The notes beneath the pieces were generated by a model that was not told the origin of the DNA, searched no databases, and saw only the letters and a list, made by a program, of their open reading frames with translations. Below, piece by piece: positions 34,740-43,844 of a DNA stretch of 64,000 bases; the stretch's first letter is position 1, and every line of letters starts with the position of its first letter. The stretch lies in NCBI RefSeq assembly GCF_014874095.1, contig NZ_JADBEB010000001.1:496001-560000 (forward strand). Direction: 5' to 3'. Position numbers and translations under genes: made by a program. The stretch comes from Plantactinospora soyae (lineage in GTDB: Bacteria; Actinomycetota; Actinomycetes; Mycobacteriales; Micromonosporaceae).

Positions 34740-35765
34740 TTACCGCGCTGCCGCCGCCGGGTCACCGGAGCCGTCCCGTGCCGGATCCAGCGCCTCCCGG
34801 GCATCGGGGGCGGGCTCATCGGACAGCGGGTCCCGGGCCTGGCGCGGGGTACGACTCGGTCGAACCTGTAGGACGGCGACCGAGGAGAGCACCAGGGCGG
34901 CACCGAGGAGTTGTACCGGGCTGAGGGACTCGCCGAGGGTGAGCGCGGCCAGTGCCGTGGTCACCACCGGTTCGAAGGTCGACAGGATGGCGGCGGTCGA
35001 CGGACCGGTCCGCTTCAAGCCGGCGAAGAAGGTCAGCATCGCCACGACGGTGGAGACGACGGCGATACAGCTCAGCCAGAACCATCCCGGCACCCCGAAG
35101 TCCAGGTCGACATCGCCACTGAACAGGGCACGTACGCCGAGGGTGCCGGCGGCCCCGGTCATCACCAACGCGGAGAGCACCACCGGTGGCAGCCGGTGCA
35201 CGACGGTGTCCGCGACGAGAATGTAGATCGTGTAGGTGATCGCGGAACCGAAGGCCAGCGACGCCCCGAGCGGATGGAAGCTCACGCCACCGGCGCCGAG
35301 CAGGACCAGCAGCGTTCCGCCCGACGCGGCCACCAGTACGGCGGACCGACGGCGGGTGAGCCGGTCCCGGCCGAGCAGCACCGCCGCCACGGTCACCAGG
35401 GCCGGGTAGGTGTAGAGGATCAGGGACAGCAGCGAGGCATCCATCAGTTGCAGCGCCGAGAAGAACAGGCTCGCCTGCGCCGCGTACCCGACCGCGCCCA
35501 GTCCGATCGCGGTGGCCAGCACCCGGCCCCGCCCCGCCGGTGCCCGACCGGTCGGTTCGGCTCGGTGTGGATCCGGCCCTACCCGGCGTAGCCCCGGCCG
35601 CAGCAGCAGGACCATCCCCAGCAGCGCCGCCGCCAGGCTGAAGCGCACCAGCAGCAGAGCACCGGGCGAGACGCCGGCGTCGTAGGCGAGCTTGCCGAAG
35701 ATCGCCATAGCGCCGAAACACGCCGCGGAGACGAGACAGAGTGCCGGACCCATGTCGTCGAGCAT
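34740..35765 (-). CDS. EamA/DMT-family transporter
   Basis: A 341-residue membrane protein with ten hydrophobic segments in two EamA repeats (ALCLVSAACFGAMAIFGKLA and LGASLAFGSAITYTIYILVA begin the halves). These drug/metabolite transporters export amino acids or metabolites. The C-terminus has a ~40-residue polar tail. The start could also be the ATG four codons later. Divergent from a LysR regulator that probably controls it. Confidence 0.9.
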   Translation of the reverse strand: MLDDMGPALCLVSAACFGAMAIFGKLAYDAGVSPGALLLVRFSLAAALLGMVLLLRPGLRRVGPDPHRAEPTGRAPAGRGRVLATAIGLGAVGYAAQASLFFSALQLMDASLLSLILYTYPALVTVAAVLLGRDRLTRRRSAVLVAASGGTLLVLLGAGGVSFHPLGASLAFGSAITYTIYILVADTVVHRLPPVVLSALVMTGAAGTLGVRALFSGDVDLDFGVPGWFWLSCIAVVSTVVAMLTFFAGLKRTGPSTAAILSTFEPVVTTALAALTLGESLSPVQLLGAALVLSSVAVLQVRPSRTPRQARDPLSDEPAPDAREALDPARDGSGDPAAAAR

Positions 35766-35826
35766 CGGGCACCGAACCGTTCGGGTCTAGCGATGATTCG
35801 TGGAGGTTATTCGTTAGGATTCCCGG

Positions 35827-36765
35827 ATGGTTGCGTTGGATCTTCGCCGCCTGCGCTTCCTTCGGGAGTTCGAGGAGCGGGGCACCCTCGGCGCGGTCGC
35901 CACGGCGTTGAGTTACAGCCCGTCGACGGTCTCCCAGCAGCTGGCCCTGCTGGAGAAGGAGGTCGGTACCCGGTTGTTCGTCAAGGCCGGGCGCGGCGTA
36001 CGGCTCACCGACGCCGGGCACCTGCTGGCCCGGCATGCCCGGGTGCTGCTGTCGGCCGCCGAGGCGGCCGAAGCGGACCTGGCCGCGCTGGGCGGTGACA
36101 TCCGGGGCACCGTACGGGCCGGCGGACTGCAATCGGCCGCCCGTCGGCTACTGGTACCGGCCGTGGCCCGGATGAAGGCCGACCATCCGGAGGTACGCAC
36201 GGAGATCTTCGAACTCGAACTGGAACAGGCGCTGCCGGGTCTGCGGTTGGGCGCGGTCGACCTGGCGATCGGTGACGAGTACGACGGGCACCCCCGTCCC
36301 CGCCCGGGCGGGCTGCGCTTCACGGTCCTGCTCGAAGAGCCGCTGAAGGTGGTGCTGCCAGCAACGCATCCACTGGCCGGGCCGGGCGGACCCGTCGCGG
36401 TCGCGGAGTTGCGGTCCGAGGTGTGGACCGCCTCCGCCGAGGGCACCGGGCACCACGCCATGGTCGTCGGGACCTGCCGGGCCCTCGGCGGGTACGAGCC
36501 CGACCTGCGCCACCGCTCTGGCGACGCCGACGTACAGTTCGAACTCGTCCGTGCCGCGGCGGCCGTCGCGTTGATGCCGGCGCTGACCCTACCGGCCGAC
36601 GATCCCGCTCTCGCCATCCGCGATGTCGCCGAGGCGACCCTGCGCCGCCGCCTGGTCGCCGTCACCCGGGACACCCCGCCGGCTCCGGCACTGACCGCCT
36701 TCCTGGCCGCCGTGACCGTCCATGCGCACAGGTTCAACCACGTCGAGTCCGCACCGGGCGGCTGA
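35827..36765 (+). CDS. LysR-family transcriptional regulator
   Basis: A 312-residue LysR protein. The N-terminal winged helix is LDLRRLRFLREFEERGTLGA with SYSPSTVSQQLALLEKEVG and RLFVKAGRGVRLTDAG. The C-terminal effector domain starts near GTVRAGGLQSAARRLL. Divergent from the EamA transporter across 61 bp, the classical LysR layout, so a metabolite inducer for export is likely. Confidence 0.93.
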   Translation: MVALDLRRLRFLREFEERGTLGAVATALSYSPSTVSQQLALLEKEVGTRLFVKAGRGVRLTDAGHLLARHARVLLSAAEAAEADLAALGGDIRGTVRAGGLQSAARRLLVPAVARMKADHPEVRTEIFELELEQALPGLRLGAVDLAIGDEYDGHPRPRPGGLRFTVLLEEPLKVVLPATHPLAGPGGPVAVAELRSEVWTASAEGTGHHAMVVGTCRALGGYEPDLRHRSGDADVQFELVRAAAAVALMPALTLPADDPALAIRDVAEATLRRRLVAVTRDTPPAPALTAFLAAVTVHAHRFNHVESAPGG

Positions 36766-36813
36766 GGGCGGACGTACCGGCCTGCGGCCCGGTCGCGGGG
36801 CGTACCCGGGTTC

Positions 36814-39800
36814 TTAGCTCCACACCGCGCCCAGGGCCGTCGTCTCGTCGGCGGCGCCGGCCGAGAACTCTTCCGCGAACGCCTGCCGGCCCAGGGCATC
36901 GAGGGTGCCGGCCGTGATGCGCTCGACGTCGCCGCGTTCGGCCTCCGGCATCGGCGCACCGGTGGATTCGCGGAGCCCGGCCGCGGCACCCAGCAGTTGG
37001 GCGGCCTGCACCGGCCGGCCGGCGAGCGCCTGGGCGCCGGCCAGTCCCTCGTAGGCGAGAGCGATCGCCCGGGGGTCACCGCCGGCCCGTGCGACGGCGA
37101 GGCCGTCCCGGTGCAGGGCGAGGGCGGCGTACGGGTCGCCGCGCTGTTCGGCGATGAAGCCGCGTTCGGCCAGGAGCAGTGCGGGTCCCGGACCGAAGTC
37201 GACCTGACGATGCCATTGCAGCAGGTTGCGCAGGTGCTCGTCGGCGTCGTCGAGTCTGCCCTCCCGTCGGGCTCCGAGGGCGAGCCCGATCTCGGCGTGC
37301 ACCCGGCCGGCCGGGTAGCCGTGTTCGTCGGCCAGCCGCATCGCCTCCTCGTGGAGTCTTCTGGCCCGTTCGAGGTCGCCGACGAGCAGGGCGACTCTGC
37401 CGAGCCCGGTGAGCCGGTCGGCGGCGTCGGTCCAGCAGCCCAGTTCCTCGGCCAGGCGGTGGCCGTCCCGGTGCAGGCGGGCGGCCCGCTCGTAGTCGCC
37501 GGTGATCTCGGCGAGTGCCGCCAGCGGATAGCTCGCCCGTAGCTCCCCCCAGCGGTCGCCCAGGTCCCGGAAGACCGCATGACTCTGCTCACCGCTGCTG
37601 CGCAGTACGGCGAGGTCACCCCGCATCAGGGCGTGCATGGCCACGCTGCTCTGAGCCGCGGCGATCCCCCAGCGGTCGCCGGCTCCCTGGGCGATCGACA
37701 GAGCCCGGGCCACCCAACTCTCGCTGCGGGCCAGGTCCTCGCCGGTGTCGAGGAACGCCATGCCGAGGAACCAGGCAGCTCGACCGAGACCGGCCCGATC
37801 CCCGTCGTCCGGAGCGGCCGGCAGGATCACCGTGGGCGCGCTGGCGGTGTCGCCGTCTCCGGCGAGAAGGGCGTAGCCCGCACGCCAGAGTTCGGTCGGG
37901 GTGTCCTCGGCAATCTCCAGCACCGCCGCCAGCGACCGTCGCGCCTCGGTGCGCCGTCCACGCAGGAACCAGTACCAGGTCAGGGCGGAGGCCAGCCGCA
38001 CCGCACCGCCCGCATCCCGCTCCCGTACGGCATGCTCCAGGGCGGTACGCAGGTTGGCGGTCTCGTCGTCGAGATGTCCCAGCCACCGCCGCTGCTCGGG
38101 GCCGTGCAGGTGAGCGGCGGCCAGTTCGGCCCGCTCGGTGTAGTAGTCCCGGTGGCGTCGGTTGACGAGGTCGGACTCGCCCGACTCCGCAAGGCGCTCC
38201 AGCGCGTACGCGGCGACCGATTCGAGCAGCCGGTAGCGAGGTCCGTCGACCACCGAGACGAGCGAACGGTCCACCAGCCGGACCAACGGGTCGAGTGTGC
38301 CGCCGCCGAGGCCGCAGACCGCCTCCGCCGCCGCCAGGGTGCAGCCGTCGGCGTGTACCGCCAGCCGGCGGAGCACCACGCGTTCGTCCTCCTCGAGCAG
38401 CTCCCAGCTCCAGTCGATCACCGCGCGCAGGGTCCGCTGACGCGACGGGGAACCACGGTGCCCGCTGCCCAGCACCTGGAACCGGTCGTCCAGACGGCCG
38501 GCCAGTTCGTGCACGCCGAGCGCCCGTACCCTGGTGGCGGCCAACTCCAGGGCGAGGGGGATCCGGTCCAGGCGGCGGCAGATCGTCGCCACCGCCTCGG
38601 AGTTCTCCTCCGTCACCACGAAGCCGGGTACGGCTGCGCCGGCACGCGCTGCGAACAGACGCTCGGCGTCGGTCTGCGGCAGTGGTGGAACCGTCCACAC
38701 CGTCTCCCCTGCCAGTCCGAGCGGCTCCCTGCTGGTGGCGAGGATGCGCAGCCCCGGGCAGGAGGCGAGCAGCCGGCGGGTGAGGGCGGCGGCCGATTCG
38801 ACGATGTGCTCGCAGTTGTCGAGCAGGAGGAGAAGCCGGCGAGAACGTAGCGCGTCCTCGATGCCCACCACGCCGTCCTCGCGGATCCCCAGGGCGGCGC
38901 CCACCTGCTCCTCCGCCGGTGAGGATCCCGCGAACTCGACGAGCCGGACGCCGTCCGGGCAGGAGGCCGGCACCTTTCCCGCCGTCTCCACCGCCAGCCG
39001 GGTCTTCCCGACTCCGCCGGGTCCGGTCAGGGTCACCAGCCGGCTGACGTCCAGCAATCCGCGTACGGCGGCGACCGCCTGATGCCTGCCGACCAGGTCG
39101 GTGAGCGGGGCCGGCAGACCGGCTCGCGCCCCGCTGGACGACGGCGGCCGAGCGGTGCTGACCGGCGTCCGAGCGGTGCTGACCCGCTCCAGCGCCGGGT
39201 CCTGTTCGAGGATCGCCTGGTGGAGAGCGGCCAGTTCCGCGCCGGGATCCACCCCCAGCTCCTCGGCCAGCCGTACGCGAAGCTCGGTGTAGGCGGCCAG
39301 CGCCTCGGCCTGCCGACCGGCGAGGTACAGCGCGCGCATCCGCATGGCGCTCAGCCGTTCACGCAGCGGATGGCGAGCCACCAACTCGCCCAGCTCACCG
39401 ATCAGCGCGTGGTGCTCCCCCAGTTCCAGGCGGGTCTCGGCCAGGGTTTCCAGCGCGGTCAGCCGCTGCTCCGCAAGCCGCTGGGCCGCGATCCGGACGA
39501 ACTCGGCGTCGCCGAGTCCGGCGTACGCCTCTCCCCTCCACAGCGCCAGCGCGTCCGCCAGCAGGTCCGCCCTGGCACGTGGATCGGCGGTCCCGTACGC
39601 GGCGGCCGTCATCTCGGCGAACCGTCCGGCGTCCACGTCACCGGAACCGACGCGGAGCAGGTATCCCGGCGGCCGGGACACCACCAACGTCTCCGCACCG
39701 GGCTCGGCCTGCGCCAGCGCCCCGCGCAGCCGGGAGATCTTCGTCTGCAGGGCGCCCGCCGGGTTGCCCGGGAGCCGGTCGCCCCACAGATCGTCCACGA

Positions 39801-39936
39801 GCCGGTCGGTGGAGACGGGCTGTCCGGCGTGCACGAGCAGATCGGCCAGCAGGGCCCGGACCTTCGCCTCCGGTACGTCCACCGGCCTGCCGTCCGTGGT
39901 CAGGACGGCGAGCGGTCCCAGCACCGAGAAGTACAC
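36814..39936 (-). CDS. SARP-type regulator with STAND ATPase and TPR domains (AfsR-like)
   Basis: A 1040-residue activator. The N-terminal OmpR-like DNA-binding domain is at 1-95 (SVLGPLAVLTTDGRPVDVPE, then LQTKISRLRGAL) and the BTAD domain at ~100-245. The NB-ARC/STAND ATPase has P-loop GPGGVGKT (305-312), a Walker B-type LLLLDNCEH and a winged helix. Many TPR-like repeats fill residues ~650-1010. It belongs with AfsR-like cluster activators. Three CCGACAG heptads between it and the divergent oxidoreductase look like its own operator. Typical targets are secondary-metabolite genes, but no synthase is visible in the window. Confidence 0.93.
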   Translation of the reverse strand: MYFSVLGPLAVLTTDGRPVDVPEAKVRALLADLLVHAGQPVSTDRLVDDLWGDRLPGNPAGALQTKISRLRGALAQAEPGAETLVVSRPPGYLLRVGSGDVDAGRFAEMTAAAYGTADPRARADLLADALALWRGEAYAGLGDAEFVRIAAQRLAEQRLTALETLAETRLELGEHHALIGELGELVARHPLRERLSAMRMRALYLAGRQAEALAAYTELRVRLAEELGVDPGAELAALHQAILEQDPALERVSTARTPVSTARPPSSSGARAGLPAPLTDLVGRHQAVAAVRGLLDVSRLVTLTGPGGVGKTRLAVETAGKVPASCPDGVRLVEFAGSSPAEEQVGAALGIREDGVVGIEDALRSRRLLLLLDNCEHIVESAAALTRRLLASCPGLRILATSREPLGLAGETVWTVPPLPQTDAERLFAARAGAAVPGFVVTEENSEAVATICRRLDRIPLALELAATRVRALGVHELAGRLDDRFQVLGSGHRGSPSRQRTLRAVIDWSWELLEEDERVVLRRLAVHADGCTLAAAEAVCGLGGGTLDPLVRLVDRSLVSVVDGPRYRLLESVAAYALERLAESGESDLVNRRHRDYYTERAELAAAHLHGPEQRRWLGHLDDETANLRTALEHAVRERDAGGAVRLASALTWYWFLRGRRTEARRSLAAVLEIAEDTPTELWRAGYALLAGDGDTASAPTVILPAAPDDGDRAGLGRAAWFLGMAFLDTGEDLARSESWVARALSIAQGAGDRWGIAAAQSSVAMHALMRGDLAVLRSSGEQSHAVFRDLGDRWGELRASYPLAALAEITGDYERAARLHRDGHRLAEELGCWTDAADRLTGLGRVALLVGDLERARRLHEEAMRLADEHGYPAGRVHAEIGLALGARREGRLDDADEHLRNLLQWHRQVDFGPGPALLLAERGFIAEQRGDPYAALALHRDGLAVARAGGDPRAIALAYEGLAGAQALAGRPVQAAQLLGAAAGLRESTGAPMPEAERGDVERITAGTLDALGRQAFAEEFSAGAADETTALGAVWS

Positions 39937-39977
39937 GGCGACACGCTAGTCCACCGCCCGGCGGGGTCCGTCCGAGA

Positions 39978-40016
39978 CCGACAGCCCACCGACAGGACTC
40001 CGACAGGGCTCGACGG
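39978..40016. promoter_or_regulatory. SARP-type direct heptad repeats
   Basis: CCGACAG occurs at 39978-39984, 39989-39995 and 40000-40006, exactly 11 bp apart, with a weaker TCGACGG at 40010-40016. SARPs bind direct heptads spaced by one helical turn just before the -10 box. They lie 65-103 bp before the ATG of the divergent oxidoreductase and just upstream of the SARP gene. Confidence 0.65.
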
Positions 40017-40080
40017 CACATTGGTCACACACCGCAGGGCACCGGCCCCGCGGGATCCCGGAAGACAAGGAACCTCCCGC

Positions 40081-40977
40081 ATGTCCAGCAACGAAAATCA
40101 GGAACTTTCCGAGGTCTCGGTGATCGGCCTGGGGCAGATGGGCGCCCGGCTGGCCCAGGCGTTCCTCGCCGCCGGCCATCGCACGACTGTCTGGAACCGC
40201 ACCGCCGCGAAGGCCGACGCCCTCGTCGCGCAGGGTGCCGTCGGCGCGGCCACCCCGGCCGAGGCGGTCGCGGCCAGCCGGCTGGTGGTCGTCTGCCTGC
40301 CCGACTACGACACCGTGCACGACCTGCTCGTGCCGGCCGGCGAGCACCTTGCGGGCCGGGTCCTGGTGAACCTCACCTCCGGCACCCCGGAGGCGGCCCG
40401 GCAGCTGGCCGGCTGGGCCGACGGACAGGGCGCCGGCTATCTGGACGGGGCCGCCATGAGCGGGACCCGGCTGGTCGGGCGCGCGGAGGCGCTGTTCGTC
40501 TTCAGTGGCTCCGCGCAGGCCTTCGCGACGCACCGGGCGGTGCTGGCGAGCCTGGGCAACCCGGTACACCTCGGCACCGACCCGGCGCTTGCCTCGCTGT
40601 ACGACACGGCGCTGTTCGGCCTGGCCTGGGGCGCACTGGCGGGCTTCTACCACGCCGTCGCCCTGGTCGGCACGGAAGGCGTCGACCCGACGGTGTTCGC
40701 CGCCGTGGCAACCGGTCACATGCCGTTCGTCACCTCGCTCATGTCCGATCACGCGCGCCAGATCGAGGACGGCCGCTACCCGGACGACGACGGCACCGTG
40801 GAGGTGCACGCGGCGGCGATGGACCATCTCGTCCAGGCCAGCGGCGTCCAGGGGCTGCGCACGGACGTACCGGAGGTCGTCAAGGCCCTGTTGGTGCGCG
40901 CCGGCGCCGGCGGCCACGGCAGTGACGGCATCGCGAGCGTCGTCGAGGCCATCAGGAAGGGCGGACAGGATGTCTGA
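40081..40977 (+). CDS. NAD(P)-dependent oxidoreductase, imine-reductase-like (second copy)
   Basis: A 298-residue paralogue of the gene at 9289. The Rossmann motif is VIGLGQMGARLAQAF with VWNRT, followed by VNLTSGTPEAARQL and GAAMSG; the helical C-terminal half has LASLYDTALFGLAWGALAGF. Imine-reductase-like group; substrate unknown. AAGGA lies upstream of ATG 40081. The divergent SARP regulator and its heptads suggest dedicated control. The frame is open far upstream but that part is antisense to the SARP gene and not real. Confidence 0.88.
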   Translation: MSSNENQELSEVSVIGLGQMGARLAQAFLAAGHRTTVWNRTAAKADALVAQGAVGAATPAEAVAASRLVVVCLPDYDTVHDLLVPAGEHLAGRVLVNLTSGTPEAARQLAGWADGQGAGYLDGAAMSGTRLVGRAEALFVFSGSAQAFATHRAVLASLGNPVHLGTDPALASLYDTALFGLAWGALAGFYHAVALVGTEGVDPTVFAAVATGHMPFVTSLMSDHARQIEDGRYPDDDGTVEVHAAAMDHLVQASGVQGLRTDVPEVVKALLVRAGAGGHGSDGIASVVEAIRKGGQDV

Positions 40978-41156
40978 CAGTTCTCCAGCGTGTTGGGGCT
41001 GCTGAAGCCGGGAGACGCCCAGGGCTGACCGGCGGAACACCGCGCGAAGACCCTTGCCGATGGGCACACCCGCTGCGATCCCCCGTAGCGTCGGGGAGGC
41101 GGCGTGTGAACATGGGTCGTGCAGACCGCCGTTCCCCGACGGGTGGAGTTCACGTG

Positions 41157-41813
41157 GTGAAGGCGCGGCCCGCCGCCGGTGGCGGACGCTGGGTGGAGAT
41201 CTCACCCGAGCGGATCCATGGCTGGATCGACGGCTTCTACGGGCGGCACGACGGCGCGACCGAGCAGGGACTGATGCTGACCGGCCTGAGCAACGGCGAC
41301 ACCGCCACGCTGTATCCGCCGCCCGGGCTCGCCGACGTACCGGATGTGGACACGCTGCTGGCCCGCGTCGTCCGGCCGCCCCGGATCGCCGTACTGCTGG
41401 CTCGCAAGGGCGCGGTCGCCGCCGGTGTCGCGGACGGTACGACCATCGCCGTCTCCAAGGTCGAGCGCTTCTACGTGCAGGGTCGTACCGCGGCGGGTGG
41501 CTCGTCGCAGCAGCGCTTCGCCCGTCGGCGCGCCAACCAGGCCGATGCTGCCACCGCCCGGGCCACGAACATCGCCGTACGGGTCCTGCTGCCGTACGCC
41601 CCCGGTGTGCCGGCCGACCCGGACGACGCGGTCAGCGCCCTGGTCTGCGGCGGCGACCGGTCGATGATCGACGCGGTACTGGCCGACCGACGGCTGTCCG
41701 CACTGGCGCCACTGCGTCATCCGCACCTGCTCGACTCCGCCGAGCCGAGGCTCGCCGTGCTGGAGGCCGCGGTGGTCGACGCCCGACGGATCCGGGTCCA
41801 CCTGATGCCGTAG
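41157..41813 (+). CDS. acVLRF1-type Vms1-like release factor / peptidyl-tRNA hydrolase
   Basis: A ~218-residue member of the actinobacterial Vms1-like release factor family, which frees nascent chains from stalled large ribosomal subunits. The catalytic loop is GGSSQQRFARRRANQ, with Gln in the place equivalent to GGQ, inside an eRF1-like domain 2 (VAAGVADGTTIAVSKVERFY before it). Start: GTG 41154 or 41157, five and eight bases after GGTGGAG; 41157 is given. The longer frame to 41106 lacks support. It stands alone between an oxidoreductase and a TetR gene. Confidence 0.85.
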   Translation: MKARPAAGGGRWVEISPERIHGWIDGFYGRHDGATEQGLMLTGLSNGDTATLYPPPGLADVPDVDTLLARVVRPPRIAVLLARKGAVAAGVADGTTIAVSKVERFYVQGRTAAGGSSQQRFARRRANQADAATARATNIAVRVLLPYAPGVPADPDDAVSALVCGGDRSMIDAVLADRRLSALAPLRHPHLLDSAEPRLAVLEAAVVDARRIRVHLMP

Positions 41814-41841
41814 ACGTCTCCGCTGCCGTGGACGTGCGCGC

Positions 41842-42441
41842 TCACGCCCTGGCGATGCCGAAGGCGGCCAGGGCGAGGTCCACGACGTCGTCGGCGTACT
41901 CCTGGCTGAGGGGACCGGTCCGGAACATCCACCGGTAGTACATCGGCCCGAAGAGCAGCTCGACGGCCTGGTCGAGGTCGACGTCGGCGCGTACCTGGTC
42001 GGCCAGTTGCGCGGCGCGCAGCCGGTCCTTCACGGCGTCGAGCTGCGGTCGTAGCAGCCGGTCGCGGACCTGTTCGGCGAGCGCCTCGTCGCTCAGGGTC
42101 TCGATGCTGAGGGCGCGGGAGGTGGCGGACAGGCGCGGGTCGGCCAGTTCCGCGACGGTGGGTCGGATGATCGCGTACAGATCGGTGCGAATGTCGCCCG
42201 TGTCGGGCATCGACGCGTCGACGGCGAGCGCGGCGTCGGACAGCGCGTCGAGGATCACGGCGCCCTTGCCGGACCACCACCGGTAGATCGTCTGTTTGCC
42301 CACCCCCGCCCGGGCGGCGATCGCCTCGATCGTCAGCTCGTTGTATCCGGTCTCGCCCAGCAACTCGACGGCGGCGGTGAGGATGGCGCGGCGGGAACGC
42401 TCGCTGCGCCGGGTGGGATCGGGCCCGCTCGGAGAAGGCAT
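41842..42441 (-). CDS. TetR-family repressor
   Basis: A 199-residue repressor. The HTH is SRRAILTAAVELLGETGYNE with IEAIAARAGVGKQTIYRWW; the C-terminal ligand domain is of the TetR_C_16/33-like type. ATG 42441 is chosen as the start of the conserved region; the frame extends 43 residues further but would cross the operators. Divergent from a glycosyltransferase gene, with two perfect palindromes in between. Confidence 0.92.
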   Translation of the reverse strand: MPSPSGPDPTRRSERSRRAILTAAVELLGETGYNELTIEAIAARAGVGKQTIYRWWSGKGAVILDALSDAALAVDASMPDTGDIRTDLYAIIRPTVAELADPRLSATSRALSIETLSDEALAEQVRDRLLRPQLDAVKDRLRAAQLADQVRADVDLDQAVELLFGPMYYRWMFRTGPLSQEYADDVVDLALAAFGIARA

Positions 42442-42465
42442 GGCGTGGACCCTACACCGCTGACG

Positions 42466-42536
42466 AGACGAGCCGACTCGTCTTGACAGTGGCGGCCGGG
42501 ACGAGCAAACTACCGGGACGAGACGTTGCGTCTCGT
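42466..42536. promoter_or_regulatory. two TetR operators and the glycosyltransferase promoter
   Basis: Operator 1: AGACGAG-CCGA-CTCGTCT (42466-42483). Operator 2: ACGAGACG-TTG-CGTCTCGT (42518-42536). Both share the element ACGAG/GACGAG. TTGACA (42483-42488) overlaps the right arm of operator 1 and fits a -35 box; a weak CAAACT (42506-42511) is 17 bp downstream. Operator 2 would cover the transcription start. Repression of both divergent genes is the simplest reading. Confidence 0.7.
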
Positions 42537-42554
42537 TACGGAAGGAAGTCCCCC

Positions 42555-43769
42555 ATGAAGCACTCCGCACACATCGCGATGGTCAGCATCCCGGCCCACG
42601 GGCACGTCAATCCCAGCCTGGAGGTGATCCGTACCCTGGTCGGACGCGGCCACCGGGTCACGTACGCCAATGCGCCGTCCTTCGGCGACGTCGTACGGGG
42701 CACGGGCGCCGAACTGAAGCCGTACGAGTCGACCCTGCCGGGGCCGGACGAGAGCTGGAGCAACGATCCGATCGACGGGCTGACCATCTTTCTCGACGAC
42801 GCGATCGCCATGCTGCCCCAGCTCCGCGCCGCCTACGCCGACGACCGGCCCGACCTCTTCCTCTACGACATCGCCGGCGCACCCGCCCGGCTGCTCGGGG
42901 AGGAGTGGGATGTGCCGGCCGTCCAACTCTCGCCCAGCTTCGTCGCCTGGACCGGCTACGAGGAGGAGATGGCACCTGCGATCGAGGCGATGCGCGCCGA
43001 TCCGCGCGGGGCCGACTACTACCGCCGGTTCACGCAATGGCTCACCGCCAACGGATCCACCGTCACCGACAGCATCGCCTTCCAGGGCCGCCCCACCCGC
43101 TGCCTCGCCCTCATCCCCGGCGTGATGCAGCCGCACGCCGACCGGGTCGACCCGGCCGTCTACAGCTTCGTCGGCCCGATCATCGGCGACCGCTCCGCCC
43201 AGGGCACCTGGACCCGGCCCGCGTCGGCGGGAAAGGTGCTGCTGGTCTCCCTCGGATCCGAGTTCACCGACCATCCCGACTTCTACCGGCGCTGCGTGGC
43301 GGCCTTCGGCGGGCTGGCCGACTGGCACACGGTGCTACAGGTCGGCCGGCACGTCGATCCCGCCGCGCTCGGTCAGCTACCGCCCAATGTGGAGGCTCAC
43401 CCGTGGGTGCCCCAGCTCGCCATCCTGGAGCAGGCCGACGCCTTTCTCACCCACGCGGGCATGGGCGGCAGCGGCGAGGGACTCTACTGCGGCACGCCCA
43501 TGATCGTCGCGCCGCAGGCGGCGGACCAGTTCGACAACGCCGACCGGCTCACCGCGCTCGGCGTGGCCCGGCGGGTCGACGTCGCCACCGTCACCGCCCA
43601 GGAGCTGACGGAGATCCTGCTCGACCTCGACACCGATCCCGAGGTACGGCGGCGGTCGGCCCAGATCAGACAGGAACTGCGCGAGCACGGCGGTGCGGAC
43701 CGGGCCGCGGACCTGATCGAGGCCGAGTTGGCGCACCCGACACAACCGTTGCAAGCGGTACACACCTGA
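42555..43769 (+). CDS. macrolide-type UDP-glycosyltransferase (GT1)
   Basis: A 404-residue GT-B enzyme of the MGT/OleD group, which adds a sugar from UDP- or dTDP-sugars to small acceptors such as macrolides. It opens with HIAMVSIPAHGHVNPSLEVIR and has the C-terminal donor signature HPWVPQLAILEQADAFLTH followed by AGMGGSGEGLYCGTPMI and PQAADQFDNADRL. GAAGGAAG precedes ATG 42555. Control by the divergent TetR protein suggests induction by the compound to be modified, so self-resistance or detoxification is likely. The acceptor is unknown. Confidence 0.92.
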   Translation: MKHSAHIAMVSIPAHGHVNPSLEVIRTLVGRGHRVTYANAPSFGDVVRGTGAELKPYESTLPGPDESWSNDPIDGLTIFLDDAIAMLPQLRAAYADDRPDLFLYDIAGAPARLLGEEWDVPAVQLSPSFVAWTGYEEEMAPAIEAMRADPRGADYYRRFTQWLTANGSTVTDSIAFQGRPTRCLALIPGVMQPHADRVDPAVYSFVGPIIGDRSAQGTWTRPASAGKVLLVSLGSEFTDHPDFYRRCVAAFGGLADWHTVLQVGRHVDPAALGQLPPNVEAHPWVPQLAILEQADAFLTHAGMGGSGEGLYCGTPMIVAPQAADQFDNADRLTALGVARRVDVATVTAQELTEILLDLDTDPEVRRRSAQIRQELREHGGADRAADLIEAELAHPTQPLQAVHT

Positions 43770-43844
43770 CGTCGCCGGAACGCGGTGGGCGGCGCGGGGT
43801 ACGGCCCGCCCGCCGCCGACCACGACCGCCCAGGACCGGTTCGA

